Source: Myxococcota bacterium
Lineage (GTDB): Bacteria; Myxococcota_A; UBA796
Direction: 5' to 3'
DNA length: 64,000 nucleotides
NCBI GenBank assembly: GCA_029251165.1
Contig: JAQXDW010000007.1
Span: 226,845 to 290,844, forward strand
Shown here: one piece after another, positions 43,703 through 52,557 of the stretch
How the letters are laid out: each line of letters begins with the position of its first letter
How positions within the stretch are numbered: position 1 is the stretch's first letter
Notes under the pieces: generated by a model
The model's input: the letters and a program-made list of their open reading frames with translations, nothing else
Told to the model about the DNA's origin: nothing
Database searches by the model: none
Program-made: the position numbers and the translations under genes

Positions 43703-44380
43703 ATGAAGCACACCATCGCTGCGCTCGCCGCACTTTCGTTCCTGCTCCCAAGCCAGGCGGCCGCGCAGGAGACCATCGACGTCGGCGTTCTCAAAGAATC
43801 TGAGATTGCCGTCGTCCAGAACCTCCTGTACCCCAAGAAAGATCAGCTTGAGCTTGGTGCCCATGCAGGCTGGATGCCGTTTGATGCCTTCACCACCACC
43901 CCGATCATGAGCCTCACGGGGGTCAAGCATCAGTCTGAGACGCTGGCCTTTGAGGTCGCGCTCGGCGGTGGGTACGGACTGAAGAACAACGCCTACCGCA
44001 CCCTGGAAGGCGAGGCGTACAAGGTCGCCCCGGATGCCTACCGCTACCTCGGCAGTCTGCTTGTTGATGCTCAGTTCTCGCCCATCTACGCCAAGATGAA
44101 CTGGCTCGGCAACCGGGTCTTTCACCACGACATCTACGTCCTCGGTGGTGCTGGCTTGACCGTCGAGCAGGCGATCATGCCCGACAACGATCTCGCTTTT
44201 GGCCCCACTGCCGGTGTCGGCATCGGTGCTCGGGTCTTCCTGTCTGAAGCATCCGCCCTTCGGATCCAGATCCGCGACGACATCCTCATCCAGTCGCGCG
44301 AGAAGACCACCGACAGCCGCGGCGTCTTCGTCAAGCAGAACGTCGCCCTCACCGTCGGCTATGTCCGACTGAAGAAGTGA
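43703..44380 (+). CDS. Outer-membrane beta-barrel protein (myxobacterial type)
   Basis: A 225-residue protein with a Sec signal peptide ending in AAAQ and a body of amphipathic strands ending in a C-terminal aromatic/basic strand (VALTVGYVRLKK). The opening ETIDVGVLKESEIAVVQNLLYPKKDQLELGAHAGWMPFDAF matches the myxobacterial outer-membrane beta-barrel family often annotated in Deltaproteobacteria. It lies 4 bp before a TPR protein gene; such barrel-plus-TPR pairs occur in myxobacterial envelope machines, including gliding motility loci, but that specific role is only a possibility. Confidence 0.8.
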   Translation: MKHTIAALAALSFLLPSQAAAQETIDVGVLKESEIAVVQNLLYPKKDQLELGAHAGWMPFDAFTTTPIMSLTGVKHQSETLAFEVALGGGYGLKNNAYRTLEGEAYKVAPDAYRYLGSLLVDAQFSPIYAKMNWLGNRVFHHDIYVLGGAGLTVEQAIMPDNDLAFGPTAGVGIGARVFLSEASALRIQIRDDILIQSREKTTDSRGVFVKQNVALTVGYVRLKK

Positions 44381-44384
44381 TCTG

Positions 44385-45926
44385 ATGGCTGTGAAGAAGT
44401 CACTGCCGGCGCTCCTGCTGCTGGCCCTGCTCTCCGCTCCCAGCGCTGATGCGGTCCCGCCGGTCGAGGAAGAGCGGGTGATGCCGACGATGGAGGAGCG
44501 CCAGGAGGCGTTCGGTGAGATCAACGATCTGCTGACGGCTGGAAACAAGCCCGAGGCCGCCGACGGCCTGCTCGCGCTCACCCAGAATGCCGACCACGAG
44601 GCCTTCCACGCAGAGGCATATGCCCGGCTGGCGACCCTCCTCAATGATCTGAGCCTCCCCTACTCTGCGCTCATTGCCAACCACAAGGCGCTGACCCTGG
44701 ACGCTGAGATGGTCTCTTCCGCAGTGGTTCCCGCTGTCGAGCAGGCCGAGAAGACCGGTGACTTAGAGCTGCTGGAGAACATGCTGGCGACCAACGTCGC
44801 CATCGAAGGAGACGCCGCAACGCGCGGACGCATCGCGCTGCTCGCAGCCCGAGCGGCTCATCGAAGCGGTCAGTACGCGCTCGCTGGTGCGGTCATCAAG
44901 ATCGTCGACAGCAAGCACAGCCAGTACATCGAGGCCAAGTCTCTCGAGGGCGTCGTTCTTGCGATGCAGGGCCGTCACTCTGATGCCCTCGCGCCCCTGC
45001 TCACCGCACAGAGCATGGCCGCAGACAGCAACCGCGATGACAAGCAGCAGAACGTCATCGCCCTGAACATCGGCCGCGCCTACTTCGCGATGGAGAACTT
45101 CCCGCGCGCGATCGAGTTCTACGCACAGGTCGATCGCGAGAGCAGCTACTGGCCGGAGGCACAGTTCGAGCGGGCATGGGCGCACTTCCGCCTGGAAGAC
45201 ATGAACGGCACCCTCGCGCTGCTCCAGACCCTCCACTCTCCGTTCTTCTCCGACTGGTACTTCCCCGAGGCCGACCTCCTGCGCATCTACTCCTTGTTCT
45301 TGATGTGCAAATTCCCCGAGGCCAGCAAGGAGATCAGCGCCTTTCAGGAGCACTACAAGCCGGTCCATCAGACCCTCGCCGTGCTCAGTGCGCAGCCTGG
45401 GAGCGACCTGTTCGACATGGTCGCTGCCCACATCGCCGGGGAGTCCACGGATCTCCCTCCGATGATCACCCGCATCTACGAGGACGAAGAGCGCATCAAG
45501 GACAACCTCCGCGCGCTTGAGCAGGCCGACATCGAGCTGCGACGCCTCAAGGGCAACCCAAACGCCTACGCCGCGACCGCGACAGAGTGGCTGACCGGCC
45601 GCCGGGGCGACCTCCTCGCCAGCGAAGGTGAGCGCATCAAGGCCCGCGTCCAGTCTATGGAAGCAGAGCTGAACGTGATGCTCAACGACAGCGAGATCAG
45701 CAAGCTCGACATCCTCCAGATGGAGACTCGCCTCTACGAGCGGGCCGCCCAAGTTGGAGAGATGCCGGATGCCCGAGAGGTCGTTCGTCGTGACTTCCGC
45801 ACCCGCAAGGGCCAGGTCTTCTGGCCATGGCAGGGTGAGTACTGGGCCGATGAAGCTGGGTACTACAAGTTCAGCGCCCGCCCGGAGTGCCCCAGCGGCA
45901 TGACCCCAGGTACCGGCGGTCGGTAA
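44385..45926 (+). CDS. Secreted TPR-repeat protein
   Basis: This 513-residue protein has a signal peptide (LPALLLLALLSAPSADA) and TPR-like helical repeats over residues ~40-330 (NVIALNIGRAYFAMENFPRAIEFYAQVDRES; FERAWAHFRLEDMNGTLALLQ). The C-terminal third is helical and coiled-coil-like (DLRALEQADIELRRL region; GERIKARVQSMEAELNVML) and ends in a Trp/Tyr-rich tail (WPWQGEYWADEAGYYKF). It is placed 4 bp after the barrel gene, so the two probably act together in the periplasm/outer membrane. No catalytic motif is seen. Confidence 0.75.
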   Translation: MAVKKSLPALLLLALLSAPSADAVPPVEEERVMPTMEERQEAFGEINDLLTAGNKPEAADGLLALTQNADHEAFHAEAYARLATLLNDLSLPYSALIANHKALTLDAEMVSSAVVPAVEQAEKTGDLELLENMLATNVAIEGDAATRGRIALLAARAAHRSGQYALAGAVIKIVDSKHSQYIEAKSLEGVVLAMQGRHSDALAPLLTAQSMAADSNRDDKQQNVIALNIGRAYFAMENFPRAIEFYAQVDRESSYWPEAQFERAWAHFRLEDMNGTLALLQTLHSPFFSDWYFPEADLLRIYSLFLMCKFPEASKEISAFQEHYKPVHQTLAVLSAQPGSDLFDMVAAHIAGESTDLPPMITRIYEDEERIKDNLRALEQADIELRRLKGNPNAYAATATEWLTGRRGDLLASEGERIKARVQSMEAELNVMLNDSEISKLDILQMETRLYERAAQVGEMPDAREVVRRDFRTRKGQVFWPWQGEYWADEAGYYKFSARPECPSGMTPGTGGR

Positions 45927-45992
45927 GACGACGCAGACCAACGCGACCGCGCGGCAGCCTCACCCATCGAGGCTGTCGTCTTCGCTTCTGGC

Positions 45993-47174
45993 TTACTTCT
46001 TCTTGAGGCGCATCCGTCCTTCCTGCGCCGCAAAACCAAACAGATCGTCCAGTCCACCAGCAGTGGCCGGGATGACCGGTCGGGGCGGACTCGGAGCCTC
46101 AGGACGTGCCTGGGCCGGCGTTACGACAGGCTCTCGAACCTCCGTGATGACCGGGGCGCTGGTTGTGGTTCGTGGGGTCATGCGGAACCGTCCACGGCGC
46201 TTCTTGGGTGCCGGCGCTGGCATCGGCGGCGTGCGATTGACCGGCGCAGGGGCTCCCCCCCCAGTCGGCGCGCGGCCACCGGTCTTCTGTGCCGCGAGAT
46301 CAGGACGCATCGGCAGCTTGCCGATGACCCGATGATCGCGGGGCGCACCAAATTCACCCCCCGTTGTGGTGGGTCTCGTGGGGGGCGGCGGCGGAGACCA
46401 GGTGTTGGCCTTCTTGGCATCCGGGACCCCGCGGGGCGGCGTGAAGCCCGGCGGAAGCCAGGTCGACTTCTCCGCCGTTGGCGGTGCAGCCGTTGCAGGA
46501 CGGGGGGCTGCTTTGGGAGACTTGACGCCCGGGCGGGGAGCGCTGCGACTCGGCGCAGGCTTTCGCTCACCGCCAGCCTTCTTCGCGGCGAGATCAGGAC
46601 GCATCGGGATCTTGCCGACGAGGCCGTGGAGCTTCTTGCCACCAAATTCACCGGAGGTGGTCGACTTCGGGCGCGGGGGAGGCTTCGGAGGCGTGTAGGC
46701 CTTTGTGGTCTTGGCGTTGGGGACACCCCGGGGCGCCTTAAAGCCGGGCGGGAGGTTGCTGCCGCCGCTGGTGGGACTGGCCTGAGAGACTCCGGACGGG
46801 GGCGTGAAGCCCGGCGGGAGGTTGCCCTGTCGCGGGGCAGCAGCAGACTTCTTCTTCTCCGACTTTCCTGACTGCTTCGGCTTGAGGTGCGGGGCAGGCT
46901 GGCGTCGACTGGTGCCAAGCCGCAGAGAGACGGGCCCAAGTCGGATCGAATCCTCTGACTCGCGCGGGACGGTGGGATCCCAGGGGTCTGGAAGCCGACA
47001 GCGGGCAAAAAGCCGACCGCTGGCCGCGACCCGGGGCCGCTTCCAAGCCCGTCCGCCGACCCGCAGCAGGGTACGCTCTCCCAGCCGACGCCGACTCGAG
47101 AGCGTGTCGAGGACATCCCCGTCACGCTCCTTGGCCTGCGCGACCATCTCCCACGCTCGGCGTTCTTCGCTCAT
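45993..47174 (-). CDS. Pro-rich protein with duplicated modules, unknown function
   Basis: A 393-residue cytoplasmic-type protein without signal peptide. The first ~95 residues are Arg-rich and look folded. The rest is low-complexity Pro/Lys/Ala but contains an obvious duplicated module: LPPGFTPPRGVPDAKK (three or four variants), a Pro stretch, then GGEFG and a VGKIPMRPDLAAKKAGG motif present twice (second copy IGKLPMRPDLAAQKTGG). A short conserved-looking C-terminus (GLDDLFGFAAQEGRMRLKKK) could be a docking peptide. Such conserved islands in disordered sequence often bind a partner. It is divergent from hemW with only 14 bp between starts. Confidence 0.65.
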   Translation of the reverse strand: MSEERRAWEMVAQAKERDGDVLDTLSSRRRLGERTLLRVGGRAWKRPRVAASGRLFARCRLPDPWDPTVPRESEDSIRLGPVSLRLGTSRRQPAPHLKPKQSGKSEKKKSAAAPRQGNLPPGFTPPSGVSQASPTSGGSNLPPGFKAPRGVPNAKTTKAYTPPKPPPRPKSTTSGEFGGKKLHGLVGKIPMRPDLAAKKAGGERKPAPSRSAPRPGVKSPKAAPRPATAAPPTAEKSTWLPPGFTPPRGVPDAKKANTWSPPPPPTRPTTTGGEFGAPRDHRVIGKLPMRPDLAAQKTGGRAPTGGGAPAPVNRTPPMPAPAPKKRRGRFRMTPRTTTSAPVITEVREPVVTPAQARPEAPSPPRPVIPATAGGLDDLFGFAAQEGRMRLKKK

Positions 47175-47188
47175 GAGATCATTGTACC

Positions 47189-48319
47189 GTGCTGGACTCC
47201 GTCTACATCCACGTTCCTTGGTGCGCCGCTCGGTGCCCGTACTGCTCGTTCAATGTCTACGTCGATCGTGACCCACCTTATGGGCGCTGGGCCGAGGGCG
47301 TCTTGCGGGACTGGCACAACCTTCCGCCCCCCGTTGCACCGCTACGAAGTGTGTACTTCGGTGGTGGAACGCCATCCCTTGCCCCGCCACAGCTCCTCGC
47401 AGGCATCCTCGACACGCTCCAGCCTCCCGATGCCGCAGAGATCACCCTAGAGGCCAACCCAGCGACCATCACCCCCGATCGCATGGACGCCTTCCGCGCC
47501 GCCGGCATCAACCGAGTCTCCGTCGGAGTGCAGACCTTCAGCCCGCGCTCCGCACGCTTGCTGTCTCGGGGTCACACCGTGCACGCCGCCCGAGAGCTCG
47601 TCAGCATGGTCGCGACCGGTGGGTTTCGGTCCTGGTCGGTAGACATCATCTTCGCCCTCCCAGGCCAGACCCTCGACGAGCTGCGTGCCGATCTCGACGC
47701 GATCCTCGTCACTGCTCCGCCCCATGTCAGCCTGTACGGCCTGACCATCAAGGAGGGCACTCCGTTTGAGCGCGCGCACCGCCAGGGCCGACTGGTCCTG
47801 CCCGATGCAGACGCTTGGCGAGCACAGTACGACCTCATCGTCGAGACCCTCGCCGCTGCGGGGCTTGAACGGTACGAAGTCTCCAGCTTTGCACGCCCCG
47901 GGCACCGCGCAGTCCACAACGAGGCGACGTGGCGGGGCGGGCATTATGCGGGACTCGGCCCCGGAGCACACGGCTTTCTCCCTGACGGGAGACGGACGAA
48001 GATGCACGATGCACTCACCGAATGGCTGGCAGACCCAGCCGGCATCAGCGAGCGCCCGGATCCCTGGCAGGCTGCGGTTGATCACCTGCTGAGCACGCTT
48101 CGACACATCGACGGCACCGACCAGGACGACCTCATCGCCCGGACCGGCTACCGAATCCGCTCTGAGGTGGTCGCTGAGCTGATCGATGGATCACTGCTGC
48201 AGCGGGATGGCAGCCACCTCCGGCTCACTCCATCTGGCTGGCCGCTCGCCGACGGCATCACCTGGCGGCTGTGTGAAGCGCTGGTCCGATCCAGCCCTCT
48301 TCACCGGGGTTCCGCTTGA
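47189..48319 (+). CDS. hemW: Radical SAM heme chaperone HemW
   Basis: The start is GTG. The 376-residue protein has the radical SAM cluster site CAARCPYCSFNVY (CxxxCxxC), the GGGTPS motif, the LALPGQT-like FALPGQTLDELRADL and the C-terminal HNEATWRGGHYAGLGPGAHG segment that marks HemW/HemN-like proteins. HemW is a heme chaperone that helps insert heme into respiratory enzymes; it is distinct from the coproporphyrinogen dehydrogenase HemN, which has an extra N-terminal part. HemW genes commonly sit next to grpE-dnaK clusters, as here. Confidence 0.9.
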   Translation: MLDSVYIHVPWCAARCPYCSFNVYVDRDPPYGRWAEGVLRDWHNLPPPVAPLRSVYFGGGTPSLAPPQLLAGILDTLQPPDAAEITLEANPATITPDRMDAFRAAGINRVSVGVQTFSPRSARLLSRGHTVHAARELVSMVATGGFRSWSVDIIFALPGQTLDELRADLDAILVTAPPHVSLYGLTIKEGTPFERAHRQGRLVLPDADAWRAQYDLIVETLAAAGLERYEVSSFARPGHRAVHNEATWRGGHYAGLGPGAHGFLPDGRRTKMHDALTEWLADPAGISERPDPWQAAVDHLLSTLRHIDGTDQDDLIARTGYRIRSEVVAELIDGSLLQRDGSHLRLTPSGWPLADGITWRLCEALVRSSPLHRGSA

Positions 48320-48377
48320 CTCATGACCCTTCTCGTTGCAAAACATCACCTAAACCACCCCCGACCAGGACCCAGCG

Positions 48378-49349
48378 GTGTCAGGTGATCAAACGCGCGG
48401 CAAAGCCGACAGCAGCCCTGCCGATGGCAGCGAAATGTCTATCGAAGATCTCTTCGCAGAGGCGGTCGCAGCCGTCGAATCGATCTCGAGTGACGAGATC
48501 GAGCTGGAGGTTGAGCCCGGCGCTGAGGCCGGTGGGGAAGATGAAGTAGAGCTCGACATCGAGGTCTCCGAGCCGGAGTCGGACACCAGCGAAGAGGAGA
48601 GCCGACTCCAAGAGCAGCGAGCATCTCGGAAGGCAAAGCTGAAAGCACGGATGGCAGAGCTGGAGCGCAGCCGAGACGAGGCGACCGAGCGAGGCGATGC
48701 GCTCCGGACTGAGACCATCCGCCTCAAGGCCACCAACCAGCGACTCCGCGAGCGACTCGACCGACTCCAGAGCCAGAATGACAGCCTAGAGGATGCCCGC
48801 CGAACCGCCGAGCAGCAGATCTCTCGGAGCAGAGAAGCCCAGCACCGGAGCAAAGAAGATCTTCAGCACCTCCAGGAGCGACGACGCCAGGAGCAGAACG
48901 AGCAAAAGCAGTTCGGACAGGCACCCGCCATCCTCGCGACCCTCCCCATCCTCGACCACCTCCAGATGGCCATTGATCATGCCGCTGCCGAGCCCGGACA
49001 GATCATCAAGGGCGTCGAGATGGTGATCGCGCAGTTCCACGGTGTCCTGCGTCGTCTCGGGGTCCAGCGTATCGAGTGTAAGCCCGGTGACGCCTTCATG
49101 CCGAAGCTTCACGATGCGATGCTGCACACTCCCAGTGACTCCGTACCGGTTGGACACATCGTCCAAGAGATCTCGGCTGGCTACAGCCTCAACGGCCGCC
49201 TGATTCGCGCATCCCGGGTAAGCGTCGCTGCAGAGGCTCCTACCGAGCCACTTCAGGAGCCACTGAACACCTTAGATACAGCGCCAGAATCCAGCCTCGC
49301 CCAAGCGGAGCCGCTGCCGGTTGATGGGACGGAGCGACTCGAAGAATGA
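48378..49349 (+). CDS. grpE: Nucleotide exchange factor GrpE, extended
   Basis: GrpE releases ADP from DnaK. The last ~140 residues fit the family: a long coiled coil and then ILDHLQMAIDHA, IIKGVEMVIAQFHGVLRRLGVQRIECKPGDAFMPKLHDAMLHTPSD, and HIVQEISAGYSLNGRLIRASRVSVA. At 323 residues it is well above the usual ~190: an acidic N-terminus (~20-75) and an extra coiled coil (~80-180, charged heptads) precede the normal part, and a Pro/Glu tail follows. The GTG at 48378 is used here; an ATG at 48435 (MSIEDLF) is a good alternative. dnaK and dnaJ follow. Confidence 0.9.
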   Translation: MSGDQTRGKADSSPADGSEMSIEDLFAEAVAAVESISSDEIELEVEPGAEAGGEDEVELDIEVSEPESDTSEEESRLQEQRASRKAKLKARMAELERSRDEATERGDALRTETIRLKATNQRLRERLDRLQSQNDSLEDARRTAEQQISRSREAQHRSKEDLQHLQERRRQEQNEQKQFGQAPAILATLPILDHLQMAIDHAAAEPGQIIKGVEMVIAQFHGVLRRLGVQRIECKPGDAFMPKLHDAMLHTPSDSVPVGHIVQEISAGYSLNGRLIRASRVSVAAEAPTEPLQEPLNTLDTAPESSLAQAEPLPVDGTERLEE

Positions 49350-49420
49350 CGCAACCTAGCGATAACAACCATTCTTAGTCACTCTTCAATCCCCGCACTC
49401 CCAGGTCGAGGGGTCACGGT

Positions 49421-49449
49421 CCGACAGCGTCTGCGTCCGTCCGTATAAT
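49421..49449 (+). promoter_or_regulatory. Sigma-70-type promoter of dnaK
   Basis: A perfect TATAAT (49444-49449) lies 17 bp after CCGACA (49421-49426, four of six matches to TTGACA) and 35 bp before the dnaK start. No CIRCE inverted repeat was found between grpE and dnaK, so HrcA control is not evident here. Confidence 0.65.
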
Positions 49450-49484
49450 CCCCAGCCAAAGACCCTCTTCGGAGCGAATTCTTC

Positions 49485-51392
49485 ATGCCCAGAGCGATCG
49501 GAATCGACCTCGGAACGACCAATTCCTGCGTTGCGATTATAGAGCACGGAGACCCGATCGTCATCCCGAATGACGAAGGGGCTCGGACCACTCCCTCAGT
49601 GGTGGCCTTCACCGACAACGGGGAGCGTCTCGTCGGACAGATTGCCCGACGCCAGGCGGTCACCAATCCATCGCGTACTCTCTACGCTGTAAAGCGCTTG
49701 CTTGGTCGCAGGTTTGACAACGAGGCGGTTCAGCGATCGCTCGATCTCGTCCCTTACGACATCATCGAGGCCAAGAACGGCGACGCATGGGTCTCGGCCA
49801 ATGATCAGGAATTCGCCCCGCCGCACATCTCGGCGATGGTGCTCGAGAAGATGAAGGCAATCGCCAACGCCTACCTCGGCGAGGACGTCACACAGGCAAT
49901 CGTGACTGTGCCGGCGTACTTCAACGACGCCCAGCGTCAGGCGACCAAGGATGCCGGCAAGATCGCGGGTCTCGAGGTCCTCCGGATCATCAACGAGCCC
50001 ACTGCGGCAGCGCTGGCGTACGGGCTGGGCAAGAAGGAGCACGAGCGGATCGCCGTCTTCGACCTCGGCGGTGGCACCTTCGACATCTCCATCCTCGAGC
50101 TCGACAACGGCGTCTTCGTGGTCAAAGCCACCAACGGAGACACCTTCCTCGGCGGAGAAGACTTCGACAACCGGCTGATCACCTGGCTGCTCGATCGCTT
50201 TCAGGAGCAGGTTGGCATCGATCTGCGTGGCGACAAGGTCGCAATGCAGCGCCTCAAGGAGGCTGCAGAGAAGGCCAAGCATGAGCTGTCGAACACCCAC
50301 GAGACCGACATCAACCTCCCGTTCCTCTCCGCCAATGAGTCCGGACCGGTTCACCTCGTCGAGACCATCGATCGGGACACCTTAGAGGATCTGGTCGCGG
50401 ACCTCATCGAGCGCCTCGCGATCCCCTGTGAGGCCTGCCTCGCAGATGCTGGCATGAGCCCATCAGACCTCAACGCCGTCCTGATGGTCGGCGGCATGAC
50501 CCGGATGCCCCGGGTGCAGAAGCGGGTCACCGAGATCTTCGGTCGACAGCCAGAGCGTGGGGTCAACCCCGACGAGGTCGTCGCCATCGGGGCTGCAATC
50601 CAGGCAAGTGTGCTCCAGGGTGAGGTCAAGGACGTCCTCCTCCTCGACGTCACCCCTCTGACAATGGGCATCGAGATCTCTGGCGGGATCATGGAGCCCA
50701 TCATCCCGCGCAACACCACCATTCCCTGCCGAAAGTCGAAGGTCTTCACCACCGCCATCGACGCTCAGGACATGGTTCGGGTGCACATCCTCCAGGGCGA
50801 GCGTGAGATGTCCGAGGACAACAAGTCCCTCGGTAAGCTCGAGATGCACGGCCTCCCTCCAGCCCCTCGCGGTGTACCGGAGATCGAGGTCACCTTTGAG
50901 CTGGACGCCAACGGCATCATGAACGTCCGCGCCAAGGACCTGGCGACCAACAAGACCCAGAGCATGCGCATCGTCTCTTCCTCGGGTCTGGGTGACTCCG
51001 AGATCGACGAGATGATCAAAGACGCCACCCTCTATCGCTCCGAAGATGCCCGTCGCCGCGAGGTCGCAGAAGCCAAGAACAAGCTCGACGGTCTCATCTA
51101 CAACACCTCACGAAGCTTTGAGGAATTCGGCGACAACCTCACCGATGACGATGCAGAGGCGATGGAGATCGCGCTGGATGCTGCCGAGGATGCCATGGAG
51201 ACAACCGATCTGGAGGCCATCCAGAAGTCTCACGATGTGCTGTTTACAGCGGCACAGCGCCTGGCAGACCTCATCTACTCCGGACTCCGAGACGAGGTCG
51301 AGGGAGATCTGCTCGATGAGGACGTCGACGACGACGTCGATGATCTAATCGATGACTTCATCGAAGACGACGACTTCACAGAAGAGCTCTAA
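49485..51392 (+). CDS. dnaK: Chaperone protein DnaK
   Basis: A 635-residue Hsp70 with the canonical nucleotide-binding domain ([75 protein letters not shown]) and substrate-binding beta domain ([32 protein letters not shown]). The helical lid is present ([19 protein letters not shown]) and ends in a strongly acidic Asp/Glu tail. It uses ATP to refold proteins with GrpE and DnaJ encoded on either side. It is followed by dnaJ after 18 bp. Confidence 0.96.
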   Translation: MPRAIGIDLGTTNSCVAIIEHGDPIVIPNDEGARTTPSVVAFTDNGERLVGQIARRQAVTNPSRTLYAVKRLLGRRFDNEAVQRSLDLVPYDIIEAKNGDAWVSANDQEFAPPHISAMVLEKMKAIANAYLGEDVTQAIVTVPAYFNDAQRQATKDAGKIAGLEVLRIINEPTAAALAYGLGKKEHERIAVFDLGGGTFDISILELDNGVFVVKATNGDTFLGGEDFDNRLITWLLDRFQEQVGIDLRGDKVAMQRLKEAAEKAKHELSNTHETDINLPFLSANESGPVHLVETIDRDTLEDLVADLIERLAIPCEACLADAGMSPSDLNAVLMVGGMTRMPRVQKRVTEIFGRQPERGVNPDEVVAIGAAIQASVLQGEVKDVLLLDVTPLTMGIEISGGIMEPIIPRNTTIPCRKSKVFTTAIDAQDMVRVHILQGEREMSEDNKSLGKLEMHGLPPAPRGVPEIEVTFELDANGIMNVRAKDLATNKTQSMRIVSSSGLGDSEIDEMIKDATLYRSEDARRREVAEAKNKLDGLIYNTSRSFEEFGDNLTDDDAEAMEIALDAAEDAMETTDLEAIQKSHDVLFTAAQRLADLIYSGLRDEVEGDLLDEDVDDDVDDLIDDFIEDDDFTEEL

Positions 51393-51410
51393 GGCGCTAC
51401 AGGCTCATTC

Positions 51411-52484
51411 ATGGCTGGAAGGCGCGACTACTACGCTGTCCTCGGTGTCTCTCGAGATGCCTCTCCGGACGACATCAAGAAGGCATTCCGGGCGCTTGCA
51501 ATGCGCTATCACCCGGATCGCAACCCTGATGACGTCGACGCCGATCGCCGCTTCCGAGAAGCGGTTGAGGCATATGAGACCCTCAGCGAGCCGGATCAGC
51601 GGCAGCGCTATGACCGCCTCGGTCCCCTGTACCGTCCCGACGGAAAGCCTCCCAGTCCAGAGGATCTGAAGGCTGCGGTCTCTGAGGCTCTCGCCGGACT
51701 GTTCCTCAAGCGTCGCCCGGAGGATCCCGGCGAGGACCTCCGCTACACCCTCAACGTCACCCTTGAAGAAGTCGCCCACGGCGGCGAGCGCATGGTCACG
51801 TTAGAGCGACGGATTGGCTGCAAGCGCTGCAAGGGTACAGGGGCGGAGCCAGAAGGCCGAAAGACATGCGACAGCTGCGAGGGCTCTGGAGAGGTTCCGG
51901 GTCGGCGGCTGTTTCGCTCGTCTTGTCCCCGCTGCGATGGAATGGGCTTCATCACCATCACCCGCTGCAAGCGCTGCGATGGTGCAGGACGGCACGACGA
52001 CAAAGAGAGCCTCAAGCTTCGCATTCCCCGTGGCGTTGCCACCGGGCAGAAGCTCCGGATCCGTGGTCGGGGCAACGAGGCGCGCGGAGGAGGACGCCCA
52101 GGAGACCTCCTGGTTCTGATCTCCGTCGCCGACCACGCCTTGTTTCGGCGGCGCGGCACCGATCTGTTCTGCGAGGCCCCGCTGCTGTGGACTGAGGCGG
52201 TTCTCGGAAGCACCCTGAAGGTCCCGACCCTGGAGGGCGTCACGACCATCCGAATTCCGCCCGGCACCACCTCGGGGAAGGTCTTCAGGCTGGCCGGTCG
52301 TGGGCTGCCAGCGATGAAGGGCGGGCGCCGCGGCGATCTGCACATCAAGACTCGGGTGGAGGTCCCCGAGAAGCTCCCTGCAGCGCAGCGAAGCCTCATC
52401 GAGAAGCTGGCCGGGTCGCTCGGTATCGATGCCCACCCGCTCCGGGCTGCATATGAAGAAGAGCTGGAGGAGCGATCCGGCTGA
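51411..52484 (+). CDS. dnaJ: DnaJ co-chaperone lacking a Gly/Phe linker
   Basis: The 357-residue protein has an N-terminal J domain with the HPD motif (MRYHPDRNP) that stimulates DnaK ATPase, and a cysteine-rich zinc domain with four repeats ([32 protein letters not shown]), followed by the DnaJ C-terminal beta domains ([37 protein letters not shown]). The Gly/Phe-rich linker between J and zinc domains is replaced by a Pro/Glu stretch ([21 protein letters not shown]). The domain count makes it a class A DnaJ with an atypical linker. It follows dnaK by 18 bp. Confidence 0.92.
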   Translation: MAGRRDYYAVLGVSRDASPDDIKKAFRALAMRYHPDRNPDDVDADRRFREAVEAYETLSEPDQRQRYDRLGPLYRPDGKPPSPEDLKAAVSEALAGLFLKRRPEDPGEDLRYTLNVTLEEVAHGGERMVTLERRIGCKRCKGTGAEPEGRKTCDSCEGSGEVPGRRLFRSSCPRCDGMGFITITRCKRCDGAGRHDDKESLKLRIPRGVATGQKLRIRGRGNEARGGGRPGDLLVLISVADHALFRRRGTDLFCEAPLLWTEAVLGSTLKVPTLEGVTTIRIPPGTTSGKVFRLAGRGLPAMKGGRRGDLHIKTRVEVPEKLPAAQRSLIEKLAGSLGIDAHPLRAAYEEELEERSG

Positions 52485-52557
52485 CTTGCCGTGCACACTG
52501 CTGACGGCATACCTCCGTCACACGACGGGTTTTGAACCTGACTCAGCCGGAGACAAT

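Noticed and set aside
42227..44644. An 805-codon open frame on the minus strand across the VWA and barrel genes
   Set aside because: It mirrors the plus-strand genes, whose products have a lipobox, a VWA MIDAS and a signal peptide. The antisense product is a Val/Gly/Asp-rich low-complexity translation typical of shadow frames in high-GC DNA.
49350..49484. Possible CIRCE element upstream of dnaK
   Set aside because: I found no TTAGCACTC-N9-GAGTGCTAA-type inverted repeat in this gap; only a sigma-70-like promoter is visible.
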